Of a stretch of DNA of 64,000 nt, positions 33,346-44,739 are shown in pieces. Source of the DNA: Pseudeuparius sepicola (Eukaryota; Arthropoda; Insecta; Coleoptera; Anthribidae). The stretch is from positions 21,839,735 to 21,903,734 of the forward strand of contig OY987307.1 of NCBI GenBank assembly GCA_963920635.1, read 5' to 3'. The stretch's first letter is position 1. Every line of letters starts with the position of its first letter. The position numbers and the translations under genes were made by a program. The notes beneath the pieces are model-generated. The model made no database searches and was not told where the DNA came from. It saw only the letters and a list, made by a program, of their open reading frames with translations.

Positions 33346-34435
33346 CACCTACAGATTAAGAATGAATATTTGAACATGCAGGTAACTAAACCATTAAGAG
33401 GCTACGATACTTATGAAATCCGACCGAAGTGCCCGACTCAATTCAGGACAAACGTCGCTCGATTAGATATGCCTATCCTTTTCCTTCCTCTAGTCCCCAC
33501 GACACCCCACTCCAGCCTGCCCCTTCACAGTGCTACGACTGAGGCGGCTGGTCGTGGGCACTACACTGAGAAAAATCTGTTACTTTGTAAAAAAAACCTG
33601 TTTAATTCAATATGAGATATTATTCCTCAAACTCAAGCAGAAGCTTTTTTGTAACTAATAATAATCAATTCAATTACAATTCATATTGAATTCGAGTGAA
33701 TAATTTAAATGTAATATTTCATTTCAATCAATGCCATGTCATGTTCTGGAATTGATTCTATAATACTTCTTTTCTAAGCACATTCTTTTTTCAGAACAAC
33801 ATAACGTTTAATTTGAGGCCTCATGTTCATTATTATACTGAAATTACAACTACTGTCATTGAATTTTTGCTGGATTTGTAATAATTGTGGGTACTAATAT
33901 CAGTTATAATTATTAGTAATATATCATATTATTGCCTGAATAATAAGCAAATGATGTGTAAAATGCAAATCAAGTTGCTAGTGCAGCAACTTGTAATTGA
34001 CAAAAACAGAAATGTTGCAGATGAGATCAATAAATTAATAACATTTCATTTTAATGGATACAATAGTTCTAGTAACCCCCAGTTTATTAACAGCTCTTCT
34101 ATTGCCATTCACTTGCACAGTGTTCATTATGACTACGAACGATATAGAGTGTAGATCACCTACGAACGATATAGTGTAGGGTTGATTCAAAACCTTAACT
34201 GAGAAATTTGCCATCATTCGTTTTGGTAAATTGCTCAGTCAAGGTCACAGTTTTTTTTACTAACGTGTTTGTAATAGGAGATTTGGTTCAGTCGAGTTCA
34301 ATCTAACTTGTATTTGACATGAATTCTAATATGTAATTCTAATAATTTCTTGAATACCATAAAAATTGAAAAACATGATTTACTGATTATATTGATGAAT
34401 ATAAAAGTTGCAATTAAGTTGCTTTGTTCATACAA

Positions 34436-34512
34436 TGAATTATAATGTTTTTTCAGTTGCTTCTGGGGTACTCTTATATAGTTTGGAGTAGTCCGAGGGT
34501 GAGAATTATTAT
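34436..34512 (+). mobile_element. SINE 3' end fragment in the right TTAA copy
   Basis: TTGCTTCTGGGGTACTC...GAGGGTGAGAATTATTATT, the counterpart of 11513-11575. Confidence 0.7.
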
Positions 34513-34945
34513 TTAAATAAAATAAATTTAATTGTTTAAATAAAACATGAGACATTTTAAAACCGAGGTTATGCTTTCATTGTAGTATGCCAATTTTAGT
34601 ATCGAAGTGGCAATACGTCTTCTTAACGGAAATTAAACTATTTTAAACTTATTGGTTCATCTGCAATTACGACGAAAGTATAGATTATATTGTTGGGACC
34701 ACATGGATTTGCTTGTATATTTAAAGTAATGTAAAAATGACTATATACACGAACTCACTAAAATCACAACAGTCTTTTTTTTCTGTGTAGATAATATGAA
34801 ATAATAAGTCGGGAGCCGGCCGCCGCCGACGGAACACACGAGTCTCGCCGATGCCGACGAAGAAGCGCGAATATATATTTAAAAACGGCGGTGGCCTGTT
34901 TGCTTTATTGCAAAAATTATATTTCTTGGGAGTTATTCCGGGCGT

Positions 34946-35206
34946 TCACTTTTCGTTGGCAACACACTGCATAGCTTTTTGGCGTCGAGGCAATTTTACT
35001 ATTATTTCACAGGTGTTAAAAATCATTTTGATATCAGCAAAGGTGCATACTATGAAGGGTTCGTGTATAAAAAACTTCCGTAATTGCTCAATTATAAAAT
35101 CTAAATTAACGATTCGATTACCCAATTCTTCTTGAACCACATTAGGGTCAGTTGAACATCTATCAATGCTTGATTGGATAATTGTTCTGCATAATAGTGT
35201 TGCTAC
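34946..35206 (-). pseudogene. Mutator-like transposase-domain fragment (right copy)
   Basis: The frame is open for 86 codons on the minus strand: CSTDPNVVQEELGNRIVNLD, then FIIEQLRKFFIHEPFIVCTF and ADIKMI, after which RRQKAMQCVANEK ends at a stop. This copy lacks the frameshift of the left copy, and the frame is shared by both, so the ancestral element coded here. Resemblance to the N-terminus of Mutator-like transposase-domain proteins is from memory. No downstream catalytic part was found. Confidence 0.45.
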
Positions 35207-35794
35207 GACTAGACATGTGTCTAAAGTCTACTTCTATAAAATGTTTTATATCTATCTATCTAATCTAATTGAAAACTTTCTACCCTGTAAGAGTTCATTT
35301 CAGAGGGATTGGAAGTGAATAGGCCCTATTAGGATATCACAACTATTATTTGTTTATTTAAAAACAGTAAGCGGTTTCGTTAATCTATAAAATTACATCT
35401 TCAAGAACTACAATATAAGATTTAAAAAAGTAAATATAGTCTAAGAGCTTGCAGAAAATTTGGAGGAGATACTTAAAACAAGATAATAATGATGTAAATG
35501 TTTCTAATTGTTTCAACTTTGACTTGTGGCTGAATGTATATATTTCAAATATATAATGGCTAGGTAAGTAAAGGTTCTTTATTTATTTATACATATACCT
35601 ACTACCTGCCCTGAGGATGTAGGTAAATTTATAGAGTTACGAAACCGGTCTCCTTTTTTAAATAAAGTAATAGTTGTGAGATAATAGGAACTATTAATTT
35701 CTAATCCCTTGTAAATGTTCCATTCAAAGCCCTATTATTCCCAGAAAGTTTGTTTCTCAAACCCTATGCACCTGCCACTACTTTTTATACCTAC

Positions 35795-35810
35795 CGTTGA
35801 CTAGTCAACG
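35795..35810. mobile_element. 16-bp micro-insertion: two MITE ends joined
   Basis: A perfect palindrome CGTTGACTAGTCAACG, equal to the outermost 8 bp of the 7-bp-duplication MITE family (39459, 59994) joined head to head. TACCTAC flanks it on both sides (35788-35794 and 35811-35817), the right duplication length for that family. The left TTAA copy lacks it, though neighbouring TACC-type repeats differ too, so coincidence in a simple repeat is possible. Confidence 0.5.
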
Positions 35811-36017
35811 TACCTACCTAGGTATAGGTAGGTACCTAAATCCGAATAATAAGTGTGCAAAATATGTGTTAGTACCCCAGTAGCCCTCTCTCAAATTCTG
35901 GGAATCCTATTAGGTACGGGAATAAAAGCACACAAGCCCACAAATTACTCCTATTGGTTTCACTGTGACTGTTGTGATATCATTATCAAACATTATCCTG
36001 ACTGCCGTTCAGTTTCA

Positions 36018-36098
36018 GAACCTTCTGACAAATCTGAATTATCGAATCTCCTAGAAAATGTATTAAAATGTCGTAAATTCGACAGACTGGAACAATAA
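36018..36098 (+). pseudogene. C-terminal coding remnant in the TTAA element
   Basis: PSDKSELSNLLENVLKCRKF and DRLEQ, then a stop with AATAAA right after. The left copy keeps the frame as SELSNILENVLKCHKFDRLEQ on its opposite strand. It ends tail to tail with the remnant at 36111-36207. Family unknown. Confidence 0.4.
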
Positions 36099-36110
36099 AA
36101 TGTACTATTT

Positions 36111-36207
36111 TTATTTTGCCAGATTTTCAACTCCAATGACTTTCGAACAATCTTCTAACGAACAAGTTTCTAAAACTGACTGGATGTCAGATTTATAATC
36201 GTGCTCT
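36111..36207 (-). pseudogene. last-exon remnant in the TTAA element (right copy)
   Basis: Counterpart of 10089-10184: after CTTTCCAG it reads EHDYKSDIQSVLETCSLEDC then SKVIGVENLAK and a stop. It converges with 36018-36098, the two stops only 12 bp apart and each followed by an A-rich signal for the opposite strand. Confidence 0.4.
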
Positions 36208-37180
36208 CTGGAAAGTATATAAATTAGCTTTTATCATGCAGCGATTTGACACAATAATCGTATTACATAGGATATTATTCGTTTTCAAAAAAGCTTCACA
36301 TGACCCATTTATTTGACAAAAATATTGCTTTTACCTATCACATTTTTAAGTAAACATCAAGCGCACAATATGGTCTAGCACGACCAGGCCATTTTATGCC
36401 CTAGGGATTAAACCATTTTTACACAAAAGCAAACAGTACTTTGTGAATAATAATTATTTATTTATTATTCCTGAAGGAATAATAATAATGGGTATTATAT
36501 TATGTCAGTCGACATACATAATGTCGCGGTAGAAAATATTTTCTTCACCTTCGGGTACTCGGAAATATAAATATCTGCTAATATTCAAAACAAGCGAAAC
36601 ACAAATAACTCCCTAATAAAATGAAATATGAAACATCTGATATCGATTGAAAGTTCCCCTGACGTGGTTCCTGAGCCCGGTGAGGTAGGCCGAAGTAGGG
36701 GGAAGTAGGGGAACCACGAGTTCCAGCGAACGCCCGCCCGCCCGCCTATCTCCGTACGTCTAATTCCTGCTCAGATGGCCAATTCACGGATCATTTTATT
36801 GCCGGGCAATGGGTTCGTAGTTTTCAAATCATAGCCAAACGAACAAACGTATCGACTTGAAAGTAGTCTTAAAATAATGTTATCGAATGCCTCAATCGTC
36901 GTTGTGTCTTTCGAATTATTTTTGAGTGGCGGAAATACTCGAAATTCTTAAGCGAATATAGTCGAATTTCGGGTATGTTTGGCATTTTTTTTCACAGTGT
37001 AGCATTAGTCCTGCACAGTTCGTGATACACAACGACGATTCTTCATAGCTTTATCTAAGCCACAAAAAAAATCAAGTGAAAATATTAAGAAATGCAAGTA
37101 GGAGATGTAAACTACGAAACCCTTGCAAATGGGGGGTATCGTAGCGCCTTAAATTATAAATTCCAATTGTACCGTTCCCA

Positions 37181-37585
37181 CTAAATCTCCTGGTCCGCCG
37201 TAACCTTCACGCCTTCATAGCGGACTAATAAATTTGGGGGCAGTAAAGCTTCATACGCCGGTAAAATACGGAGCAATTTTGCCAGCGCCAGCCCGGAGTC
37301 TAATTCGGCTGACATCGTCCTAATGAACAAACAAGACGTTAAACTCGGTTTACAGGAGTAATGCGGATCTGGAAAATCGGGCTGTTCTCGCGTAGCGCGA
37401 ATATACATGACGGTTAATTGGGTGGGAAATAGTGCTGGGACAGTGTTATCTGAGGATATATCGGTAGTTTCATAGTTTGTGTCCGGCTTTCGTTGACAAG
37501 GTTTACACTGATCTGGCAGTGCTGAAGGTGTCGTCTGGCGAAGAGTGTGTAAGAATATATCCGGAATAAGAAATCGAATAAGCAT
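37181..37585 (-). other. open frame of 134 codons, unassigned
   Basis: It lies just outside the right TTAA copy in sequence richer in GC than its surroundings. The C-terminal half reads plausibly (MSAELDSGLALAKLLRILPA, EALLPPNLLVRYEGVKV) but I recognise no domain, and no splice or regulatory context supports expression. It may be chance. Confidence 0.25.
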
Positions 37586-38992
37586 AATAAAAGAGATGGG
37601 TATGAAGGTGACACTACTTCCTAACGCAAACGAAGCGGTTCAACCCATCGCGGTGGACGGGCACTAACCGCAAGTAAGTTCTCCCCACTAATCGATTAGG
37701 TGGAGAATCCCTCAGTGGAGGCGTGGCGCCATCTCTACTGTTCAATTTGCCCGTGCTTCATCTCACCACCTCCCACGACTTCATTCCCTGATTATAATAT
37801 TTTAATATAATCACATCCCATTTGTTATTAGCGCGTGCCTCTCACTACCCTGGTCGCATTTGTACCTATCGCTTTTCTACTTATTTGACTTTTAGAACTT
37901 CCAGATCAGTAGACTGAGAGCTAGCTATTACTAGGGTTCCTTTATTAGGAGGGTTGTTGCAATCAACTGTCATCTTCAAATTTCAATTGGTTTTGCATAA
38001 AAGTAGTGAGTAATCAAAGCAGTATGAAAATTTGAGACTAGGACGACATTGTCATTCTATGTTCAAAATAATTCAAGATAAGATTATAAAATATGCACAT
38101 AAACTTGCAAGCATCCGTTGCAGCTTACCAAAGAGTGACTGTTGCAAAACTAATATGTGGTTCAAGGTTCAGTGCGCATTTGAGCAAAAAAGAATTATTA
38201 TTTAAAATGATTCCAATATCACAAAACGTTTCGCAAAGTTATTATTATAGGAGATGGTAATGCAGAGGTCTTATAGAATAAATGAAGACTAACTCATTAA
38301 AGTAACAACTGCGAGATGATAATATAATACATAATAGAAGGTAGATAGCTAAATAGTCACTCTAAGTAGCTACATACCTTTATAAATACTTATAAGGTAA
38401 TATTAAGTATATTTTAGATTACAAAATTAACTCAAATTCCTAGGAAGCCCTTACTGGTGAAAAAATTGGACAGATGTAAATTAAAAGCAGAGCGGATATA
38501 TTTTCTAAATTACAGAAAAGCTGAAAGAATGATTGCATTTTCTATGTATTCTCTTGAAATAACTTATCGAAGATACTTACCAAATTATGAAATAAAATTG
38601 TGATTACATACCTAAATTGGGAATCAGGAACCTTTGGCACTTAGAAAATACTTCTTTTGCTTAATTCCACACACGAAAACTTTGTGTGGAAATAAGCAAA
38701 AGAAGTATTACCTACCTAGTTTATTTTAGCATTTTATTTGGTATGGGCATAAGCAAAAATCATGATTTAAAATACTGAAAAGAAATTATATTTTAGACTT
38801 TTGATGAAGGCGCCGTTATTCATTTTAATCTGTAAAACTTGAATACCCTATACTCTTTCCCACACCTCGACCCATGTTCATTTTTTGATTTCGTGATGCC
38901 AGCTGATGACTTTGACTATCTTTATAACCTAAAATATGCTCTTGCTTTACGTTGCTACAGAAACAATCCAAACATTTCTTCCCCAAAGTATT
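37586..38992. other. unassigned intron sequence
   Basis: No gene or bounded element. It contains an inverted pair near 38637-38707 around CTTTTGC. Confidence 0.45.
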
Positions 38993-39000
38993 ATTATTAA

Positions 39001-40203
39001 CAGAGACTCTTTAGCACCAAGCATTATACTTTCCAAAGTGAGGCCTATTCTTTCCTCATTCTAATGGTATCAGTGATGCCAAGTACGCCATTTTATTGGA
39101 GAATCTATGAATATAACTGGTACTTTAATTGTTAGTAAAAATTAATAATGGTTTCCGTGATTTCTAAAAATTAGACTTGACAATGTTGTGTCTACAAGTG
39201 CAGAATATGGCAACTGTCAAATGAAACAAATTTATTTTGTAGTTGAAATTGATTTCCAGCAATTATTTCCACGAATTTAAGTAATAAGTATGATAAATCA
39301 GTAGTGCCGATTTTGCTTATTAAAGAATTTGTCGCTACTGCACCTCGTTACCAGGTTCCTCAATCAATTTGTAATATGTATACTTGAACTTTCTTCCCTT
39401 GTTTAATGTATGTACCCAAAGAACTTTCACAGATTTCGGGATGGACTAATAATATTAGCGTTGACTGACGTATTTATAAAGACTTCTCACGGCTATAGCT
39501 TTATGTCCTGGAAAACAGATGGCTCTGATGGCTAACAATGTATTCTGCATTGTATTTTATCTCCGGAAAGCGCATAGTGAGCCAAAAATGTGTCAGACGT
39601 GACAGCCGTGAGCAGTCTTTAATAATATATCAGTCAACGATATTAGGTCTAGTAGTTCCAATCATGGTAGTTTTTCACGGTGTTCATTATAAAAAAAAAT
39701 TAATTTTATTTCTCTCCCAAGATACCTCACAAACTTAAAATAAACTTGCAGTCATAGATAAAAATTCTTTAAAAAAAGACCTGACTGACCTGCTTAATAA
39801 TTTAAAATTTACGAAATACGATTTTTGTTTTGAACTACCTACTTATACGTAATGCCCTCGTAATAGGAATTGTTGGATTACTAAAGGTGATACAGGAAAA
39901 ATCTGGTTGAAATTATTGGGAATACTACAGGCACATTACCTTTAATTGACACATCTGAGTATCTGGAAGTTAGAAAACTTAAAAATTGCGAATTATGAGG
40001 GGGTATATTTTGCCTCCTTTAGATTCTATGGCACTGGTATGTCATATAAAACCTGATGGCAGTTGGACACTGACATATAACATAACCTTGTACCAGCCCC
40101 CTTGTGATCTCCTTGGAGTCGACAGAAACTTCCCCTCAAGGCTTTACTTTTCCTATGTTATAGACTGTGACATGCTAGGTCCCCTTATTTTAAAGAGTCC
40201 CTG
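39001..40203 (+). mobile_element. hAT-type element (CAGGGACTC family), complete copy
   Basis: Ends CAGAGACTCTTTAGCACC and CAGGGACTCTTTAAAATAA (right end, complement), flanked by an exact 8-bp duplication ATTATTAA (38993-39000 and 40204-40211). It is a non-autonomous hAT with no transposase. A 181-bp MITE is nested at 39459-39639. The truncated inverted copy is 7269-8299. Confidence 0.92.
39459..39639. mobile_element. palindromic MITE, CGTTGACTGACG ends, 7-bp duplication
   Basis: A 181-bp element with inverted arms (CGTTGACTGACGTATTTATA, CACGGCT) flanked by ATATTAG at 39452-39458 and 39640-39646. The hAT copy at 7269-8299 has the empty site with a single AGATTAG. The 7-bp length is unusual; P-type elements are one group with 7-8 bp. 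Confidence 0.9.
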
Positions 40204-40211
40204 ATTATTAA

Positions 40212-42687
40212 TTACATTTATGTAACAACGCAATAATTAATTATTGATATTATATTTTTATTAAATTTTTAAAAAATACAAAATTTACGTCTTTCTAGTT
40301 GAAAATTTGCCCTACATGCACTTGCAGCAAATGTGTAAAATTTATTTTCTGTTACTATTCTTATAAAAAATATATATTATTTATATTATATTTTTTAGTA
40401 TTTATATTATGTAATATTTATTATTATATTTAAATTATATTTTCATATTAGGATTTGAAAATGCATCTGCACTCTTAGGATATGACAGGATAGTAGGTTA
40501 TATAACAAGAACGAATGAACCCACTTTTTTACAATATTTTGGTATCTAATATATCCTATAGAAACCGATGTGCAAAACAATACTTAAATGAGATGAAAAA
40601 GACACAAACTCTTTCCAAACTGTTTGGTATACTATCACAAAAATTCTTCTCCCATACAATCCATCATCTTAAGAAAAAACTCTCGTTCTGCACGTAATTG
40701 AAAATTTCCTAATGGGGAAAATTTCATTAGCACCGAAGTTGTGGCTTCCGTTTTAATCGAAGTTCTAATTCCTCGGGGGACAGTTTTTCTTTCTTAACCG
40801 TTCTTACACTTGTTTTTTCTCGGGAAAGTTATATTTCTCAAGGCGGCTGTGGAAGTCCCTCCAATTTGATGACGTCCTAGAAGTTTCTGGGCTTCTCGAT
40901 TGGATAAGGGGATTATTTTTATTGGTGGGAACCAGTCCGCATTGTGGCTTCACTGTTTGCGTAGTAAACAGCCATTGTCGATTCAGTTTGATGGCAATCA
41001 TAGTTTTGAGGAATACCTACTTTTTAACGATAAAAGTATATATCAAGTTAGAATCAAAGTTACTTTACATGATATTGGGATAGTGCAGGTATCTATATTA
41101 TTTTGGGTGTGTACTGTCACAGAGAGGGTAGAATACAGAGAGCACATAATGCCAAATATTGTTTTTCTACTCCTATGCTAGTAACATACCTATTAAGTGA
41201 CGGTTTAGGTTATAAGTAAGTCAATTGTTACGAACACTGACACATAATGACTGACACGTAATGACTGGCATGTAATAAAAAAAATTACGTGTCTGTCCTT
41301 AATTAAAACGCAATTATCACGGGTGCCTTGTCAGCGCGGCATCCGCGTCACCATAGCAGTTGCTATAGTGACGCTGGTTAGTTAACCAGCATATTAATTG
41401 TTGCCTGTCAGATAATCAGAAGTATAGTTTATCTATTATAATAGTTTTTCTTTCGTCGAAGAAACACTAGATTTTTCGTTTATTACAGATGAATTTAAAA
41501 TTAAGGAAGGAGGAAAATAGACCTAGAGTAACCTACAAAGATAATATAGGTACCTAGTATAAACAGTAAGTAAAAAAGGCCTCACATCTACTCAGTTTTG
41601 ATCAAGAACAAATTTCCTTAACAACATTTGACTTCAAAGCTACAGAAAGGGCACTTATTAAAAAAGAAAAAAAATCAAAGTAAGCGTATATCGAAATTTT
41701 GCACTCCTCAGTTTTTCATTCTGAATAAGTTTTCTTAATGTCATTTTGTCGTAAAACCCATTAAAAGGCTTTACTGCTGGGAAAAAAAGATTTTTTCAAA
41801 ATTTCAAGGCACACCTTCACTTTATTTTTCGCAACTAAACTCGTGTCGCAAATTATCTTCCAAAAGAAACGAGACTTAACCCCAGAAGCTCAAGTTCCAT
41901 CTCGAAATTTTGTTGTCTTTTACAACAGTCATTTTACATTTCCCGGGACACACTGTATCTACATACCTATATCTACATCTACGTAGTTTTTGAAAAGTTC
42001 TATAGAAAGTTAGAAGTACTTAGTCCAAGATTTTCCTTCGATCTTTCCTGAAAAAATTAAGTTAAATAAAAAATAGTGATTCGATAAAAATGGGCTTTAT
42101 TAATAATTATTGATCTATAAAGTAGGGAGACTACAAAAACATCACAACACAATATTAAAAAGAAACTAAAAAACAAAAAGTAAAATCATTCGCTTTTACT
42201 TCCTATTTCGCATATTGACGCGATTATAAATAAGTAAATATTTCTTATGTAGCATTTTTTCTATTTTGAATAATAATGGGGTTTTTGGGAAATAAAATAT
42301 TTCAAATGGCATATTCGTTGTGGTGCGAATATAACAGGAATAATATTATTATCGACACTTTTTTAAGAAAATTTTGGTTTTCTCAAAAAAAGGAAAAAAC
42401 AAACTATGTTTGGTAATTTTATCCTTGAACAACAATAAGCAAGCAATTTGTAATTCGCTGTTGTTTCACGAAATCAGTTTGCAGAGAAACGCTTAGAACT
42501 ATTCGGCTCAACATATTTTTTATTGCCCAATATTTTAGCCCAACGTATTTTTTATTGCCGGTAAAAAGAGTAGGTAGGTATCTATAGTCGAATTTTTATA
42601 AGTCCCAAATTCAGGTCAGTAGCTAGCCCTTTAGGGGAACGTGGAGGAATATCAAGTACCTTACAACAACAACATAATTTTTTTATA
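40212..42687. other. AT-rich intron sequence, nothing firmly identified
   Basis: Very AT-rich at 40210-40460. ACACACTGTATC near 41950 is an unpaired mariner-like end. The open frame at 40900-41181 has no recognised features. Confidence 0.45.
41237..41278. repeat. 14-bp unit in three tandem copies
   Basis: CTGACACATAATGA, CTGACACGTAATGA, CTGGCATGTAATAA. Confidence 0.8.
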
Positions 42688-43388
42688 TACAGAGTGTCTC
42701 ACTTAAGAGTGAAACAACCCTATAACTTCTTTAATTTTTAACCGACCAGAACGAAATTTTTACCAAAGGTAGATGGCATTGTAGCCTACTCATTTCCAAA
42801 CAATTTGTTGCCTACTCCAAAATCAAAGCCACCTGCGATGCCACAAACGAGGCTAAAAATCCGAAAGTCATATTAGGCATGTTTTTTTCAAAAAAATTTA
42901 CTAAATAAATTTATTTTGAATAGATTCAGAACCCTAAATACAAAATTTTGGGAAAATCAAAAAATATTAAATAAAATTAAAGTAAAAATTTAAAATTTAA
43001 ATTTTTAAAATTTGTTTTGTAGCTTGCCTTTAAAACTTCCATGGCACACTTTTCTAAACGCCGAAAATTATTAATATGCTGTTTTTGGAATTAAATTTTT
43101 TTAAATTAATATTTTTTAATTTTGACTAAATTTTGGATTTAGGGTCCTGAATCGTTTCTGAACAACTTTTTCTAGTAAATTTTTTTGAAAAAAAAATGCC
43201 TAATATGACTTTCGGATTTTTATCCTCGATTGTGGCATCGCAGGTGGCTTCGACTTTGGAGTAGGCAACTAATTTTTTGGAAATAGGTGGGCAACAATGC
43301 CATCTACCTTTGGTAAAAATTTCGTTCTAGTCGGTTAAAAATTAAAGAAGTCATAGGGTTGTTTCACTCTTATATAAGACACTCTGTA
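42688..43388. mobile_element. 701-bp palindromic element, mariner-like ends
   Basis: TACAGAGTGTCTCACTTAAG at left is mirrored at the right end (AAGACACTCTGTA). The arms match for about 230 bp and more loosely toward the centre near 43040. TA edges. No transposase remains. Confidence 0.88.
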
Positions 43389-43666
43389 TATAATTTATGT
43401 TGTATATGAACGATTCTTTTAGATTTGCATTGCAAATTTTATACAAATGCAATAAATTCCTTTCTAATGTTAAAAAAAAATAGAGAAAAAAGAAAGACAA
43501 AATCGACCAAGCGGGTAGTACATACATATGGATCGATCTCATCCACATTACCCTATAAAACCTAAATATTAAACAGGTTGGAAAAATATTAAATTAGTAA
43601 GCAAAATTCAAGGCCATATCGACCTGGTTGACTATTTCTGTCCTACCTACTAGCCACTTAAGGAAG

Positions 43667-44010
43667 CAAATCTACAGGGTGTTTTTTAATAAGTGTCCGA
43701 CATTTCAGAGGGCGATTCCTTAGGTAGTTTTAAGATAAAAAGTATATATAAACATGAGTCCGCAAGGCCTTCATTTTTGAGGCACAGGGTGTTAAATATT
43801 TATTTTTATTTTTGTTTTTCCTAAATAATTTTTGAACTAATAACAATAATAAACCCGAAAAAGTATCTAAATACCACATACTGACACCTATCACCGTGTC
43901 GGATATCAAAATATTGTGTAAAAACTTGGTTACTACACAAGGTGATTTCCGTCTCACGTATTTTATACGTGAATTGACTCCTTCCTATAGGATCCTTTAT
44001 TCAAAGTTTC
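43667..44010. repeat. interspersed repeat, CAGGGTGTTTTTTAATAAGTG start
   Basis: Starts CTACAGGGTGTTTTTTAATA and includes the inverted counterpart of the GTGAGACGG repeat (15462, 52700). One-sided; no right end defined. Confidence 0.55.
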
Positions 44011-44577
44011 TACATGAATCTCCCAGGAAGTAATGATTTATATGAATTTTAATTTATGACCTTTGTGAACATGAGTAAGTACCTACACAGCCATTAGGAG
44101 GATGTAATTTCGTTCCGTCAAAAATTATCTTCTATGTAAGTGATTTACCTACGTCAAAGACCATTCTCCAGGTTCTTCCGCTTCGTGACTCTCAAAGGGC
44201 CTAACGTAGTTAGGGACATCTTTGAGAATGTTTTGAAGTCTAGCGTGGCGGCACACTTTGAGAAAAATCTGGAATCGCGAGTAAATCCGAATTACGAATT
44301 ATGTTAGCAAACATTAGCCTTAATATCCAGGTAGAAAATATTCCTGATATTCCCGGGAAAATAGGTCAGCGAAACAGAATTTCTTTATGGCTATTTTTAC
44401 GGACGGACTGGGGGTTTTATTACGATGATAATAAATTTTAGTTTTGCGGAAGCTAGCAGAGAACAGAAAGGACGAGGCCATTTTTCAGTTTTATTTAAGT
44501 AGGTAGCAATTCCGCCACATGCGCCCCAGAAACTAGAAAGTCGGTTCTTCTTTTTTGCCGATTTTCTTTCGTCATGA

Positions 44578-44712
44578 AAAGTATCGACATATCGATAAAA
44601 ATATCAATATATCGATATTCAGTTATATGGATCTTACGATGTATCATTATTTCGATATCTTTGATGTAATTGATATTCAGATATATATCGACATTCCGAT
44701 ATATCTATGAAG
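44578..44712. repeat. TATCGATA-rich imperfect microsatellite
   Basis: Repeated ATATCGATA and ATATCGACAT-like units. A similar tract lies at 46988-47075, on the far side of the tandem TIR elements. Confidence 0.75.
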
Positions 44713-44739
44713 TCTTTTGCTATTGGAAATGAGCAGAAT

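Larger units (their letters stand above)
33398..37148. mobile_element. TTAA-flanked DNA transposon, right copy
   Basis: A 3,751-bp inverted copy of 9087-12587, with TTAA at 33394-33397 and 37149-37152 and ends GAGGCTACGATAC and GGCGCTACGATAC. It is longer because of small insertions, including 35795-35810 and its flanks. Confidence 0.88.

Noticed and set aside
33885..34154. 89-codon frame in the right TTAA copy
   Set aside because: The left copy does not keep it open and no domain is visible.
7269..40203. One giant transposon with 5-7 kb terminal inverted repeats
   Set aside because: The matching blocks are two separate families with their own target duplications (8 bp and TTAA), and the spacers between them do not match.
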